From the NCBI GenBank assembly GCA_001574975.1, contig KQ965778.1, positions 82,966 to 146,965 on the forward strand: 64,000 nucleotides of DNA, given 5' to 3'. The translations under genes were made by a program, and so were the position numbers. The notes beneath the pieces are model-generated. The model worked only from the letters and a program-made list of their open reading frames with translations. It was not told the DNA's origin and searched no databases. Below, one piece after another: positions 1 to 11,607 of the stretch (position 1 is the first letter of the stretch; the number at the start of each line of letters is the position of its first letter). This DNA is from Gonapodya prolifera JEL478. Taxonomy: Eukaryota > Monoblepharomycota > Monoblepharidomycetes > Monoblepharidales > Gonapodyaceae.

Positions 1-1356
1 CGTCTAACGACCGCCCGACCGCATAGTATCCCCTTTGGCGCAGCAGCGCTGCTTATGATCTTTTTCTTCCTCCCGTTCAAAAAGATTACTGGGTCGCTGA
101 AAGCAAAGGCGCTGCAAATAGACTACCTCGGAGCAATCCTCACCATATCATCGACGCTCCTTCTTCTGGTGATTTCTCCGTCTTGGTTTCTTTTCCAGCA
201 GCAACGCCTTACTTACGCAGCTCGCAAATTTCAGCTCGCAACGTCATGGGGTGGCACAACGTACCCTTGGAAGTCGCCACAGATCATTTCGCTGTTCTTA
301 TCTTCGTTACTCCTGATTGGCGCCACGATAGCAACTGAGGTGTGGGTCGAAAGGAGGAAGAGACTGCCGATTATCCCCAGTGAGTTTGTCGCGTAACGAC
401 CCATCGTGGCTCGACCATCGTACTATCATTTTCGATACTCTAGTGCGCCTCTTCCTCATGCGAACTCCATGCATCATCTTCATCACGCAATTCCTGAACG
501 GGATCCCCTTCTACGGGCAGCTCTACTACATCCCGCAGTACTTCCAAGTTGTAAAGCAGGAGTCGGGAACACAATCGGGGATCCAACTTTTCCCCCTGCT
601 GGTTGCGCAAACAGCAGGGGCGGGGATTTCTGCGATGATTGTCAGTTGGACTGGACGGTAGGTGACGCCACGTCTGTTCGTGTAGGACCTGCGCTACAGA
701 AGTGTTCCACGGGCAGGTTCAACAAACACTGCATCGTGGTTGGGTACGTCTTGTGGACAGTGGCATGTGGTCTGCAGTACATGCTCAGCCGGGACACACC
801 GTCGTGGACTGTTGTTCTCATTTTGATTTTCACAGGTGAGAAGGCGCGCGACTTTGAAGGAGATAGTGGAAGTCAACGTAATGTGGTTGTGTGTTTTCAA
901 TTAGGTCTTGGTGCTGGTTTGACATTCCAGACATCGCTGGGTTGGTGCTCAACCAGTCTTTCACAACACAATGAGTCCAAAACTGATGCGTATTCCTTTA
1001 TTTCAAAAGTGATCGCCCAAGCCGCAGTCGCGAAACAAGACATGGCCGTTGTCACTGGCCTACGTAACTTCGTCCGCACCATCGGGGGCACACTCGGACT
1101 TGCTATCTGCGGCGCGATCCTCAACAACTCCCTCATCTCTAAGCTCTCCGCTGCGCCCCTCAGTCTGCCGCCTAATTTGGTGGACCGGATCATTGGTTCT
1201 GCGACGGATATTCCGGCAATCGTGGCGGCTGATCAGTTGGGTACGGTGCTGGATACGTACCAGGAGGCGATTCGCGAGGTGTATTTGATGTTTATTCCGT
1301 GTATGGGGGTGAGCGCAGTTCTCGCGGCTGTCTTTCTTGAAGATACGTATGTGTAA
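1..1356 (+). CDS. DHA2-family MFS drug exporter, 5'-truncated by window edge
   Basis: This is the C-terminal two thirds of a 14-helix major-facilitator exporter of the DHA2 type, a plasma- or vacuolar-membrane proton antiporter for toxic organic compounds. The coding sequence enters the window in an intron or at its edge; an acceptor at about 26 restores the family's NLPxG loop. Exons I can join in frame are about 27-168, 235-379, 444-657, 717-835, 905-940 and 1010-1356. The splices recreate family signatures: LLLLATSWGG, IIPMRLF, WTGRFNK, and SLVIAQAAVAKQD near the C-terminus. Introns are 59-69 nt. The last helices and the stop at 1354-1356 are intact. It is related to the DHA2 gene at 4439-6951 but clearly diverged from it. 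Family assignment is firm; the substrate cannot be told. Confidence 0.85.
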
Positions 1357-2552
1357 TAATGTTGCTAAAGCCACGTGAAATACTTCTGCATGCAACGAAA
1401 TATATCGCATTTGCACTGCAATAACATTTGTCCCGTCATTAAACAAAGAAAATACATCACACGCAGTGGTTACTAGATCGTGTCTACAACGCGCGACATG
1501 TGTGAAAAACATACAACTCTGCGACTTCCCTCACACGTACACACAAAAAGCACACCCCTTGCATGACTTAGTTACGCCGGCCTTGGGCCTCACACCCAAA
1601 TAAATCACTGTCTCATCCATCATGAAACAGGCTGGCGCCATTCCTCCACCTGGTGGTATGGCGGATCCAACCTTCTGTCCCGCTGGTATCGCTTTCCATC
1701 CATTGTCGAGCTGCATCACGACGGCTGTGCCCGGAAGGCTTTGGCCCTCGTTGCCGTACGCAGCGTAACCACCATCTCTCGATTTGATGCACTGAGTGGC
1801 ACCCGGAGGTAGGACCAATCCACGCAATCGTTGATCGCCGTGAGAGGTGTCGCTTAATTGTCATAGTAGGTAACTTCGGTCCACTTGTCGGTGGGACTGA
1901 CGCAGGTGCTGAGGATGAGCGCGTGGGGGTTTCCCAGAGGTGCCGTTACCCGATGCAAGGACGACAGCGAGATGGCAAGGATCGCAAAGAATGCTGCGAA
2001 GGATAGCATCTGGCATACGTGGCGCACTCCCACCCACTCGGGCCCGTGTACACCTCATACAGCATCCTGAAGTGGGGCAGTGACTCGCAACGAGGAGACG
2101 CACTCAAAGTCCAGAAACACCTGCACGGGTGCCGCGCCCCTGCTGACCCGTACGGCATTCCGATTCCTCGGGCGCCGAGTCGCTGTCGCTCCAGTGTCCT
2201 GCAGTCGTTGAGTTGTGGGTGCGTGCTGCGGACATTGTGCAAGTGAGACACCAAATACCTGCTTGATTTGTTATCTGAGAGCGAAGCTAGTTTATGACAT
2301 GAAATCGAGGTTTTACCTCACTCTCGTAGTGTTCGCAAAGGTGACTCCTTCTTGCCTTCCTCACACTCAAAACCAAAACTTTTCGCTACCCACTCCAAAA
2401 CCCCTAGAACCCAAAAAACTACTTTTCCTTATCGCTCTTCCCCGCGTGCCACTTATCTTGTACGCACCCACTGCGGTCCGTGCTTGGTCCACGAATCGGA
2501 CTTCAACATCCGACCATCCGACCCTTTCTTCCGATTTTCCACCCTCTCCACA
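1357..2552. other. Gap with one small candidate gene and a pyrimidine-rich isomerase promoter
   Basis: Apart from the small secreted-protein candidate at 1531-2009, nothing here reads as a gene. The last 200 bases before 2553 are C/T- and A-rich (many CCCAAAA and CTTCC runs), as expected for the promoter and leader of the downstream isomerase gene. No clear TATA box was seen. Confidence 0.4.
1531..2009 (-). pseudogene. Candidate small secreted cysteine-containing protein, frame interrupted
   Basis: On the minus strand an ATG at 2009 opens a peptide with a textbook signal sequence (MLSFAAFFAILAISLSS) followed by a short mature part with one cysteine. The frame stops at 1854-1856. Directly downstream, a second frame continues to 1531 with further cysteines and a CKGCAFC ending. 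The two would form one secreted protein of about 160 aa if read across one frame change, or if an intron I cannot see joins them. I do not recognise a family. It may be a real small secreted protein with a sequence error, a decayed gene, or chance. Confidence 0.35.
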
Positions 2553-4038
2553 ATGGCACACGCGTACCAGGACATTATCGTCTCGATTGACGGGAAAATC
2601 GCAACCAGTGCGTTGTTTTCCTTGTCTTTCTCTCCAATTCAGTCCCGTTTACATATCGATGTTCACCACCTCGCAACCCCACTCCAGTCAAACTCAATCG
2701 CCCCAAATCACTCAACGCACTCTCCCCGCCCCTGATCCACTCGCTCATTCGCGCGCTCGAGGACCTCGCCAATAATAAGGATACGGTCGTCACGGTGATT
2801 ACGGGTGAAGGACGGTGCGTACGAGGTTTCGACGCTCAATTTGAGTGCGACTGACTTGGCTTCTTCCCATTCGTGTCGTCTGTCGTCGTCGGAAAGATTC
2901 TTCTCGGCCGGTGTCGATCTCAAGGGTACGTCTTCCTCCTGATCCCATTCTTTTATCTCTTGGAATTCCCCTTCTGGCTCCTCACTCCACTTCCGCACTT
3001 CACAAATCGCACATCTCTCTTCTTGCACCTCCACTCTCGTCCCACTCATCCCCCCCCCCACCCACCACCACAGCCGGCGGCGCCGCACTTACAACCGGCC
3101 CCCCCTCACCACTCGAATCCACATCCAAATCCATCCAACTCCTCGGGGAGGCCGAGCGGCTGGGTTGGGTCGAACTTGTTGGAAGGATGCTTATTAATGT
3201 CGGTTTTCTGCGCTGCCGGGGGCGTCGCATGACGGCCAACGCGTGACCTTGAAAACTAATTGACGGCATCGCGCAATGGTACGGACAGCACCCCAAAGTC
3301 CTCGTCTTCGCACTCAACGGTCCCGTGGTCGGAATCACCGCCGCATGGACGGCCTACGCCGACCTTATCCTCGCGTCCGACACCGCCACGCTGCATTTGC
3401 CGTTCTCGAATTTGGGGTTGGTCCCCGAGGGAGGGTGCGCGCAGAGCTTTTCGACCCGGATGGGGTGGGGAAGGGCTGTGGAGGTCGTGGTGGGTTGCGG
3501 TCGTACTTGGGAACTTGTGATCACTTTCATTGACGAGGACTGATATGATGCCGGGGTAGATGTTTGGGCGTAAAGCGACGGCGCAGGAGTTGCACCAGTG
3601 GGGGTTCGTCAAGTGAGTTTCTTGGCCGGCGACCTGTCCTCCTTATTATGCACTGACCCACTCTTGCACCCACGCCACGTGCCCACCCCCCACCCCCACC
3701 AGCCAAATCTTCCCCTCCACCACCTTCTCCACCCTCCTCCACACCTACCTCACCACGCACCTCTCCACTTCCGCCCCCATCGCCCTTCTCACCGCCAAGA
3801 AACTCCTGCGCGACGTCGTGCGTGCCGATTTCGAAAGGGGAAATGTGGAGAGTGTGAGGGCCATGGGCGTGCAGGCGACGACGGGGGAGACGGCGAGGGA
3901 GATGGGGAGGAAGAGGAGGGAGATGGAGGGTGAGTTGTGACTCTTGGGGGTGGTACAAAAGCGTGAGGAGGTGTTGATGCATTTGAGTTTGTCTTTCTTT
4001 TTTCTCGCAATTCAGCCAAGTCCAAGAGCAAGATTTAA
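2553..4038 (+). CDS. Delta3,delta2-enoyl-CoA isomerase (crotonase fold), likely peroxisomal
   Basis: The protein moves cis-3 or trans-3 double bonds of enoyl-CoA to trans-2, so that unsaturated fatty acids can enter beta-oxidation. Eight exons join to 840 nt (279 aa): 2553-2607, 2688-2814, 2897-2925, 3074-3198, 3289-3489, 3560-3612, 3703-3929 and 4016-4038. Crotonase signatures are present: RFFSAGVDLKAGG (oxyanion-hole loop), HPKVLVFALNGPVVG, and LGLVPEGG, whose Glu is the usual catalytic acid of this isomerase group. The HPKVLV and GLVPEGG wording is closer to fungal ECI than to enoyl-CoA hydratase. The last 23-nt exon gives the ending AKSKSKI; the final SKI resembles a type 1 peroxisomal signal. 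The acceptor at 3288 is the weakest splice, because coding-like sequence (IAQWYGQ) runs just upstream. It lies between two DHA2 transporter genes, with no obvious shared role. Confidence 0.9.
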
Positions 4039-4438
4039 TGTCAATGGTGGCGGGTGGACAAGGAAAGGTGTGCTGTAGGCAATCGGCCGCAACCGCGGCG
4101 CCACCTCGCTCTTTGCTCTATCCAAATAAAATAAAATTAAATTGAACTTGAGATGAGTGGCGAAAATCCAAGAGTAAGATTTGATGGCGACTGTGGGGTG
4201 CGGGACAGAGGAGCACATACAATGGCAATTAATTGCATATCGCGGGCCACTGACGAGCTGCACCTGTCCTCCAAACACCCCTGTACTCAAATAAGTTAAT
4301 TAACACAAACTTTACTTGCTTCCCGGGGCGTCCGGAACCGAATTCAGTCCCGATTGCCGACAAATGTTGGCGAGTGGGTGTGGCGCAGTCCCGCACCTAA
4401 AGTGTGGCCGTCTTTCATCTCCCTCGAGATTGTCCGAG
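4039..4438. other. Intergenic; partial duplicate of the isomerase gene tail
   Basis: The end of the isomerase gene (about 4020-4065, CCAAGAGCAAGATTTAATG and following) is repeated in diverged form at about 4167-4215 (CCAAGAGTAAGATTTGATG and following). The rest is promoter-like sequence for the gene starting at 4439, including an AT-rich patch at about 4120-4150. Confidence 0.5.
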
Positions 4439-6951
4439 ATGGCCCCGAGCGACAGAGACGCCCCCCGGCTGGACTTGGACGGGTCCGCCGCAGGCGAGTC
4501 CCAGGAGACACTCCTCCCGCCACCGCCCGTCGACGAGGGTGCCGTTGCCGCCACCAAACCGGATGATTCGGGTGTCGAGCGGGGAATCGACCATGTGGAG
4601 CCACTCAAGGCGCACGATGGCGATGACGATGGCGAGCGCGAACGAGGGGAAACGCAGAAGCAGAACGGCGGCGATGCGGAGGACGAGGAGGAGGAGGGAA
4701 AGAGAGACAAACCGCGGGGCGTGCGGTTCGGGCTTGTCATGTTCGGGTGCGTTGGCCGTGCGGTGAACGATTTTCGCGTGTGAGCGCCATCGGAAGTGAA
4801 CGACCTACAGGCTCCTGTTGTCGATTTTCTTGGCGGCGTTGGATCAGAGTATCGGTATGTCCTCTTCCGCCTTTCCAATTGAGCGAGCGAGAAACAGAGT
4901 GCAGCTTACCACTCCGTCGTGACCATGAAGTCGCCACCGCCGTGCCCAAGATCATCACAGACTTCCAGGACATCACGGGCATATCATGGATCTCGACGGC
5001 ATACCTCGTCACCACCACGTGAGCTTTAACTCATCTTTTCCTCTCCTCTCCTCCCCTTCCCAAACCACACACCCAAGAACCCACGCACCCACAGCGCCCT
5101 AATCCCCATCTTCGGCACCCTGGGCACAATTTTCGGTCTCAAACGCACCTTCCTCTCCGCCATCTTCGTCTTCGAAGTCGGGTCCCTCCTATGCGGCGCT
5201 GCGCCGTCCATGCCGGCCCTCATCATCGGAAGGGCAGTCGCGGGAATCGGCAAGGCGGGGTTGTTTATTAGTGTGATTGTGATTATTAGTGAGATGGTCG
5301 GGAGGAGGGAGAATGCGAAGTACCAGGCGTGAGATTATTCCGCAGTTGGTTTCGTGGCGGCAGTACTCAACCGTTTCCTGTGCACAGTTCCTTTGCGCTC
5401 GTGTACGCCGTATCGGGAGTATGTGGCCCTCTTATCGGCGGCGCGCTCACTGACGGTATTGGATGGCGGTGGTGCTTGTAAGTTTCGTTCTTCACCTCAC
5501 GTCGTTTCCGGGTACCAACTTCTCCCACCAAAGCTACCTCAACCTTCCCGTCGGATTAATTGCCACCGTCCTCGTGATCCTGCTCGTTCCCTCGGACCCA
5601 CCGTCAAAATCCGGCGGCACACTCATTTCCAAGCTCCGCAGGATCGACTTCCTTGGGTGCTTCCTTCTGTGCGCCAGCATGCTACTTATTCTCGTCCCGT
5701 TGAGTCTGGGCGGCGTACAGTACAAGTGGAGTGACGCAATTATCATCGTGATGCTTGTGATCGGAGGTGAGTCGTCGTCTCCTCCCGAAACACGCAACCC
5801 TGGACATCCAAACGACTTGCATTCCTCCAAGTCGCTCTCATCCCAATCCTCGCCTGGGTGGAACTGCGCCACCCAGAACCCATCATTCTCCCCTCCCTGT
5901 TCCGTAACCCAAATGCCGTCGTGGTGTTCACGGCGGCGTTCTTTGGTGGTATGGTATATAACGCCACCATCTACTACGTTCCGGTCTATGTGAGCGGCAT
6001 GTTCTCGTCGCGATTGCTTCCGTATTTGCAATGTATTGTATTTCCCCCAACGTCAGCTCCAAGTCGCCCACGGCTCCACCGCGCTGGCCTCAGGACTCAT
6101 CACCGTGCCCTTCATTCTGTCCATCCAACCAGCCGTCCTGCTTTCAGGCTGGGGTGTGGCTCGTTGGGGAAAGTTCGGGGCGTGGTGGGTCGCGGGCGGG
6201 CTGGGTATGGTAGTTGGAACGGCACTGCTTACGACGTTAGATGAGGGGAGTGGCGATGCGAAACAGATTGGGATAAGTGAGTGGCAAGGCCTGGAGATTT
6301 TACAGTTTGAACTTTGTCACTGATCACGCGATGTTGTTCTCCCATGTTCTAGTGATCCTTTGTGGTATATCTATCGGTCTGTATATTCAACTGCCTATTT
6401 CTGGTGCGCAGAATGCCGTTGAAGGAGAGATGGCGGGGAAAGCCATCGCAGTAGCAGTGAGTTTTTTTCCGGACATGAATCTAGAACATCCCACCAAATC
6501 GTTGTTTCAGAACTTCTTCGGTGTCCTTGGACCAGTGTTCGGTATTGCGGGTTTGTTATTTTGGTCCATTTTTAATCCCACATTCACAACTGAACGAATC
6601 CCTTCGACCACACTGCCAGTCACGTCCACCGTCTTCACCAACACCCTCTCCTCCTCTCTCACCCGCCTTGCGCCGCACGCGTCACTCTCGTGGGTCCAAA
6701 ACCACCCTGTCGAAGTACGCTCTGCTCCTCCAAACTACGTCCCGCCGGAGGAGATTGCCGGTGCTGTTCGAGCATTCGTCGAGAGTCTAAGGGCGGTGTT
6801 TTACGTCACCGTGGGAATGGGTGCGTGCTTGGTGGTGGCGGCTGTTGGGACGGTGTTGGTTGGGGTGAGTATTGTGGACGAAAAAGGGACCAATGAGAAA
6901 GTCGGGACAGAAGGGGAAAACGAACTGACGATAGTCGATACTTTGGAGTGA
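4439..6951 (+). CDS. DHA2-family MFS multidrug exporter, complete
   Basis: Complete 14-TM major-facilitator exporter of the DHA2 group, expected in the plasma or vacuolar membrane as a proton/drug antiporter. Twelve exons sum to 1920 nt (639 aa): 4439-4746, 4811-4854, 4931-5018, 5095-5328, 5388-5477, 5534-5766, 5832-5989, 6057-6276, 6353-6456 and 6511-6951 carry every join checked by phase, and all phases agree. The N-terminal ~95 residues are acidic and disordered. TM1 holds the motif LAALDQSIVATAVPKI; motif A-like and motif C-like parts follow (GRAVAGIGKAGLF, SGVCGPLIGGALTD, GWRWCFYLNLPVG). The C-terminus is short and cytosolic. The ATG at 4439 is the first in frame after upstream leader sequence. 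The third cluster member at 7115 is a decayed close copy. Substrate unknown. Confidence 0.92.
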
Positions 6952-7114
6952 CAGATAGGTGTCGACTCACCTGAAAATTAATAATACTGCACGAGCGTTT
7001 TGATGAAAAGCTCTTTATGAAATATTGGGATACCATCTCGGTTGAAGATTGTTTTTGGTGAGTGGTGGCGCAGCAGCGCCGGTTATTAGAGTCATCATCC
7101 TCGACGTCGCCTAG

Positions 7115-9254
7115 ATGGCCACGACGGACTCGCTCACCGCCCTTTCCGAGACATCTAGAGTGGGGACGTCGTCCGAGACTCTCTTAGCCCAGCAAGATGC
7201 CGGATCTCGCGATTCGGCCACGACACGCCGACACGTACGCCTCCAGTCATTGACAGAGCGGGTACCCTCAAGAGCCGCAATGGCGTGCAAGAGCAGTTCA
7301 AGTTAACTGGTGATGACGATGTAAAACGGGAAAGACTCCAGGGGTTGCGTTTCGGACTCACAACGTTCGGGCGGGTGTGGGCGACTCTCCCGAGGTAGAT
7401 TTGGTATGAAACTAGGGCCGATCACTCGAAAGGCTCCTCCTGACGATTTTTTTGTCGGCGCTGGATCAGGGCGTTGGTAAGTCAATGCAAGAAAAAAGTG
7501 ATTTATCTTTTGTTCTGTGACATGCCGTGGCCACCGCCGTACATAAAATTATCACCGACTTCCAAGACATCACGGGGATCTCTTGCATCTTGGCAGCCTT
7601 TCTTGCCACCGCAACGTAGGTGTTCTTCTGCAACTCCAGCATCTTTCGTGATGAACGAATCCCAACACCACGAACCTTGAATCAGCGCCCTGGTTCCATC
7701 TTTGGCGCTCTGGGGCCAATGTTTGGGCCCAACGTACGTTCTTGTTTGTCATCTTCCTTTTCGAACTCGGCTCCCTGCTCTGTGGGGCCGCCTCATCAAT
7801 GCCCGCACTCACCATCGGAAGGGCTGTAGCGGGCGTGGGGACGGCGGGACTATTCATAGGCGCTATTGTCATCATCAGCGAGATGGTTGGTCGGAGAGAG
7901 AACGCAAAGTACCAGTCGTGAGTCATTGCAAAATGAATCGCCCATTTATCGCGCCGCCCATCAATGTTTGCGACGCTTAGAAAAAGATGATTTGCGATCG
8001 TGTTCGCTGGATCTGGCATATGTGGACCTCTGATTGGTGGTGCTTTCACGGATATCGGATGGCGTTGGAGCTTGCGAGTGACAGAAATTTTCCGCCTTCA
8101 TGAGCATCTAGGGTTACATGTAGCATTTCTTCCCATTCAAGCGAAATAAACCTCCCCGTGGGCGCCATTGCGACCCTTCTCTTCATTTGTCTTGTCCCTT
8201 CTGATCCACCTTGTTTGTCTTCGGGACACTTGTTTCCAAACTCCGCAGGATCGATTTCATAGGGTGTTTCCTGTTGTGCGATAGCATGGTGCTCATTCTC
8301 GTTCCATTAAGTCATGGCGGAGTGCAGTACGCTTGGAGTGATGCCATTATTGTGGTGCAGCTTGTTGTCGGCAGTGAGTTGCATTTTCCAAGAGTTCCTT
8401 ACCATTTAAATACGTTGCATTATTGCGCTCCTGTGTATCCTCCAAGTCGCCCTCATCCCACTCGTTGCTTGGGCTGAGCTCCGCCATCCCGAACCAATTA
8501 TAATCCCGTCAGTTATACAACCCAAAGGTGGTCATAATACTCGTGGCGGCATACTTTGGTGGGATGGTGTATAATGCAACCGTGTACTACGTTCCAGTAT
8601 ACGTGAGTAGATACCCTGCTCACACTGTTCGTACCGGAAACAGAACAATATTCTCCGTCATATTTCAAAATCATGCGCGGTTTCTCCAGCTCCAGGTAGT
8701 CCACGGCTCAACAGCCCTGGCCTCCGGCCTCATCACGGTACCACTCATTCTCTCCATCCAACCAGCCGTTCTGCTTACGGGCTGGGGTGTTTCCCGATGG
8801 CGGAAAGTATGGTGGGTTGTAGGTCGCTGGAGGTCTGGGCATGTTGGCCGCAACTGTGCTGTTGACGATGCTGGATGAGAGGAGCGGCAATGGGATGCAG
8901 GTTGGGATACGTGAGTGATGATGTGAAGCGCTGATACTTTTGAAATGCGCTTCAGATCACGGTGCATTCCTCTGGTGCAATGATACTTTGTGGGATATCC
9001 ATCGGCCTCTTGAGGCCCTTGAGAACTGCAAGCACGATCAAACGAGTCCTATCGCTACAGAACTTTTGCGGTGTTCCTGGACCCGTTTTGGGTATTTCCG
9101 GTTCGTACCATTGATTGATTTCGTCCCACCGGACGAGGTCGCGGGTGCAGTCCAAGCGTTCGTGGAGAGTCTGCGAGCAGTATTTTACGTTGCTGTAGGG
9201 GTGGCGGTGTGTTTAGTGGTCGCGGCGGTCGGGACCATGATGATGGGATTGTAG
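7115..9254 (+). pseudogene. Decayed tandem copy of the DHA2 exporter
   Basis: The stretch follows the gene at 4439-6951 almost exon by exon: LTIFLSALDQGVV, VHKIITDFQDITGIS, GRAVAGVGTAGLFIGAIVIISEMVGRRENAKYQS, KLRRIDFIGCFLLCDSM, GGMVYNATVYYVPVYV, HGSTALASGLITVP, and VPPDEVAGAVQAFVESLRAVFYVAVG at the end. It cannot encode the transporter. The N-terminal exon stops at 7304-7306. The exon near 7685-7760 changes frame twice relative to the intact copy (IFGALGPMFG lies in another frame than the flanking parts). The penultimate section around 8990-9110 is shortened. Introns are at the same places and partly still have consensus ends, so the copy arose by DNA duplication, not by retroposition. Confidence 0.88.
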
Positions 9255-9456
9255 CATTGTGGACGAAAAACTGGACAAAGGAAAGGAGATTGATGACGAA
9301 AAACGTGCGGAGGAGAGTGCATAGCCTCTAGTGATAGGCGATCGCTCACTTGTAAATAATCATTCCCGCCTTTTTGCACCAAGCAATTGTTGGTGGAAGG
9401 CGAGGACGGATAATTTTCACGAACACAATCACCACTAATTGAAAGCCTACAACACC

Positions 9457-10350
9457 ATGAGCGCAGCCCCTGACACAACCGCCTTTCACGCACCCTCCAA
9501 CCCCAAGTCACTCCCCGTGTTGTACGAGGTCGAACTCGCAGGTGGGGAGCAAGTCCCTATGAGTCACCGCGTCCTCTATCGGCTTCTGACATCCATCGTG
9601 GTCCAATTACACGATCTCGCGTTCATGACGTGCACTAGTGGAGCTTGAGATCTACGATGACTTCGTTCCGTGGCTGGAGGAGCACCTGAGCGGGGTGTTG
9701 GACGCGAACCCGGAATTTCGCAAGGCGAACGCGTACTTGAGGTGCGTTACACATCGGATGACGACTAGTCTGCTGTTAGATTGTTTAAGTGTCCCCCTTG
9801 ATTGCCTGGATGCCACGCGATCGCTACGTTACGTATGTTACCTCTTCCGTCCTCTCCCGAAGAAACCCGCTGGACGACACGCACCCATCTCCACTCCATT
9901 ACGGAAGGAAACCATCCGCTTCATTGAACGGAAAGCGCGAGACAGACGCTCTTCATCGCTATTTTACCATTTTGTATGAAGTTGATGTGAGTGCAAGACT
10001 GTTGAACGGTATCGCACTCCTATTCACGACGTTTAACTCCTCCATGACCACGTTTACGATCCTACGAAACACATATGTCAACGAACTAATGACGCGTTCT
10101 CATGCAATGCCTTAGAACCGGGACTCGGTCGAGAAGTTCGTCGAAGAAAGTGTGAGTTGCAGCACTTCAATCGACGACACACAGCACGACTCATTCTCCA
10201 CTCAACCATCTCTCGACCCCTTCGTCGATCAGGCTGGCAAGCTTGTATCCGCCGCTCGTGCCAAGTTTCAAGGCGGAGACACTGTAGTAGTTGCCCGTAC
10301 GAGGATTCTGCACCCTTTGTACGTTTTAGCGAGACCGGAGACGAAGTGAA
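9457..10350 (+). CDS. Unrecognised multi-exon gene
   Basis: An ATG at 9457 opens MSAAPDTTAFHAPSNP. With a splice of the exon ending near 9561 to an acceptor at 9645 it continues as MELEIYDDFVPWLEEHLSG and DANPEFRKANAYL. Further coding-like stretches are KETIRFIERKARDRRSS at about 9908-9955, NRDSVEKFVEE at about 10115-10148, and a final part ending near 10350 (DTVVVARTRIL). The joins between these later pieces are my guess. No known domain, signal peptide or membrane helix is evident. It may encode a soluble protein of about 200 aa. Gene reality is moderately likely; the structure is uncertain. Confidence 0.4.
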
Positions 10351-10641
10351 GGAGTCGAACGGGAATAATCTTAGAAAGCGGTCCCTTTTTGAAGTAGCTG
10401 AGTGTGTAGAACCTCAACATGCGAAATGATATAATCCCCATCATAACCGCAAGTGTTATTGTTGCGGTTTGAAGAACTGTAATGATTTGAACGAGGCACG
10501 AAGAAACGACAGAAAACAACCACTGACAAAATATTATGAAAATCTAGCCAGACTCAGCGATGGGAGCTGATTTCGACTGCAGCAAACCGACAGTGCAAAT
10601 CCAGTGAGTGAGCGACCACGTGGACGTTTCCTTCATCTTCG

Positions 10642-11429
10642 TCAAAGGTCATCGCTCAACTTGACCGTAAACGTCGCCACTCTGTCGTCGACCTTGGACC
10701 CAACGATGGCTGTGCGAATGTACATTCGCTCACCATTTTCGGTGACGATGCTCCACTCGGCGGTCGCTTCCCATGTCGGGTCATCCACTGCAGGCTCCGT
10801 TTTCTGAAGGCACAATAATTCTATTCGTTATATGACGGTTCCTCCGACATCATCCTCCAAGGCACTCACCACGAGCAGCGAATCGTACTTCCCATCCTTC
10901 CTAGAGACCGTCAATCTCACTTTACCCACCACGGGCTCGTCCCTTTCGAATTCGATCCGGTCACAAGCCCACGTGCTGTACGATGAGTATCCCATGATGG
11001 TGCGGGTCTGTTCGAGGACGAGTACGCCGTCCTTGATCTTTATCAACATAAAACACAGAGTCTGTTTTAGACTGAGGTACGCGACCCAGAATGGTAGAGT
11101 GTGCTCACATAGGACTTGAAAGTGGGAGACGGTTGTACGAGAAGGAGGGCTTTTCGGACCACTGGATACGGAGATCAGGCCGGCAGGGTCAATGTTCGCG
11201 TGATCGGTCGAGCCGTACCACTGGCTGATCGATTCCCCACAAAGTAAGCAAAAACACCTACGGGAACACCTTGAATCGTAAGTGCTTCTCTGATCGCGTG
11301 GTATCTTCCTCGTTTGTGCTGACCTACAAAGGGAAAACGGGCCGAGGCAGATACACATTGGGGAAAGTGACCTGGCCATCGTGACGTACGCACCCACGTT
11401 CCCTCCCAGACGTCTTCATAGTCCGCCAT
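10642..11429 (-). pseudogene. Tandem paralogue 1 of a small unrecognised protein, frame interrupted
   Basis: It is the sister of the gene at 11608-12462 and shares its exon order: MADYEDVWEGTW, then STNEEDT, IREALTIQGV, KDGVLVLEQTRTIMG, and the last exon WEATAEWSIVTENGERMYIR. The ending is FTVKLSDDL with a stop at 10642-10644. Compared with its sister, the second exon lacks one base, so STNEEDT and IREALTIQGV lie in different frames. The start of the third exon also lacks a few bases. Unless splicing differs, this copy is broken. The family is unknown; alternating hydrophobic strands suggest a small beta-rich soluble protein. Confidence 0.55.
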
Positions 11430-11607
11430 CGCATCAGGCCGGCCGCGATGGGAAGGTCCTGAGTTCGCAAGCAGTGTCTCGCTACGGCCGAACTGCGGCC
11501 CCCTTTTCTGATCCCGCGGAACCGAAAAAGTGGTCGCATTAAACAGAATATATTCAGTACAGGAAAAACACTACAAGGTGAATATTCATGCGTTTTACAA
11601 AGTCCAT

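Noticed and set aside
3000-4000. His/Pro-rich frames on both strands over the isomerase gene
   Set aside because: Produced by the C-rich introns and exons of the isomerase; the eight-exon model explains the region exactly.
10832-11119. Plus-strand open frame of 95 codons
   Set aside because: Opposite strand of the paralogue exon coding KDGVLVLEQTRTIMG, which is conserved in the neighbouring copy.
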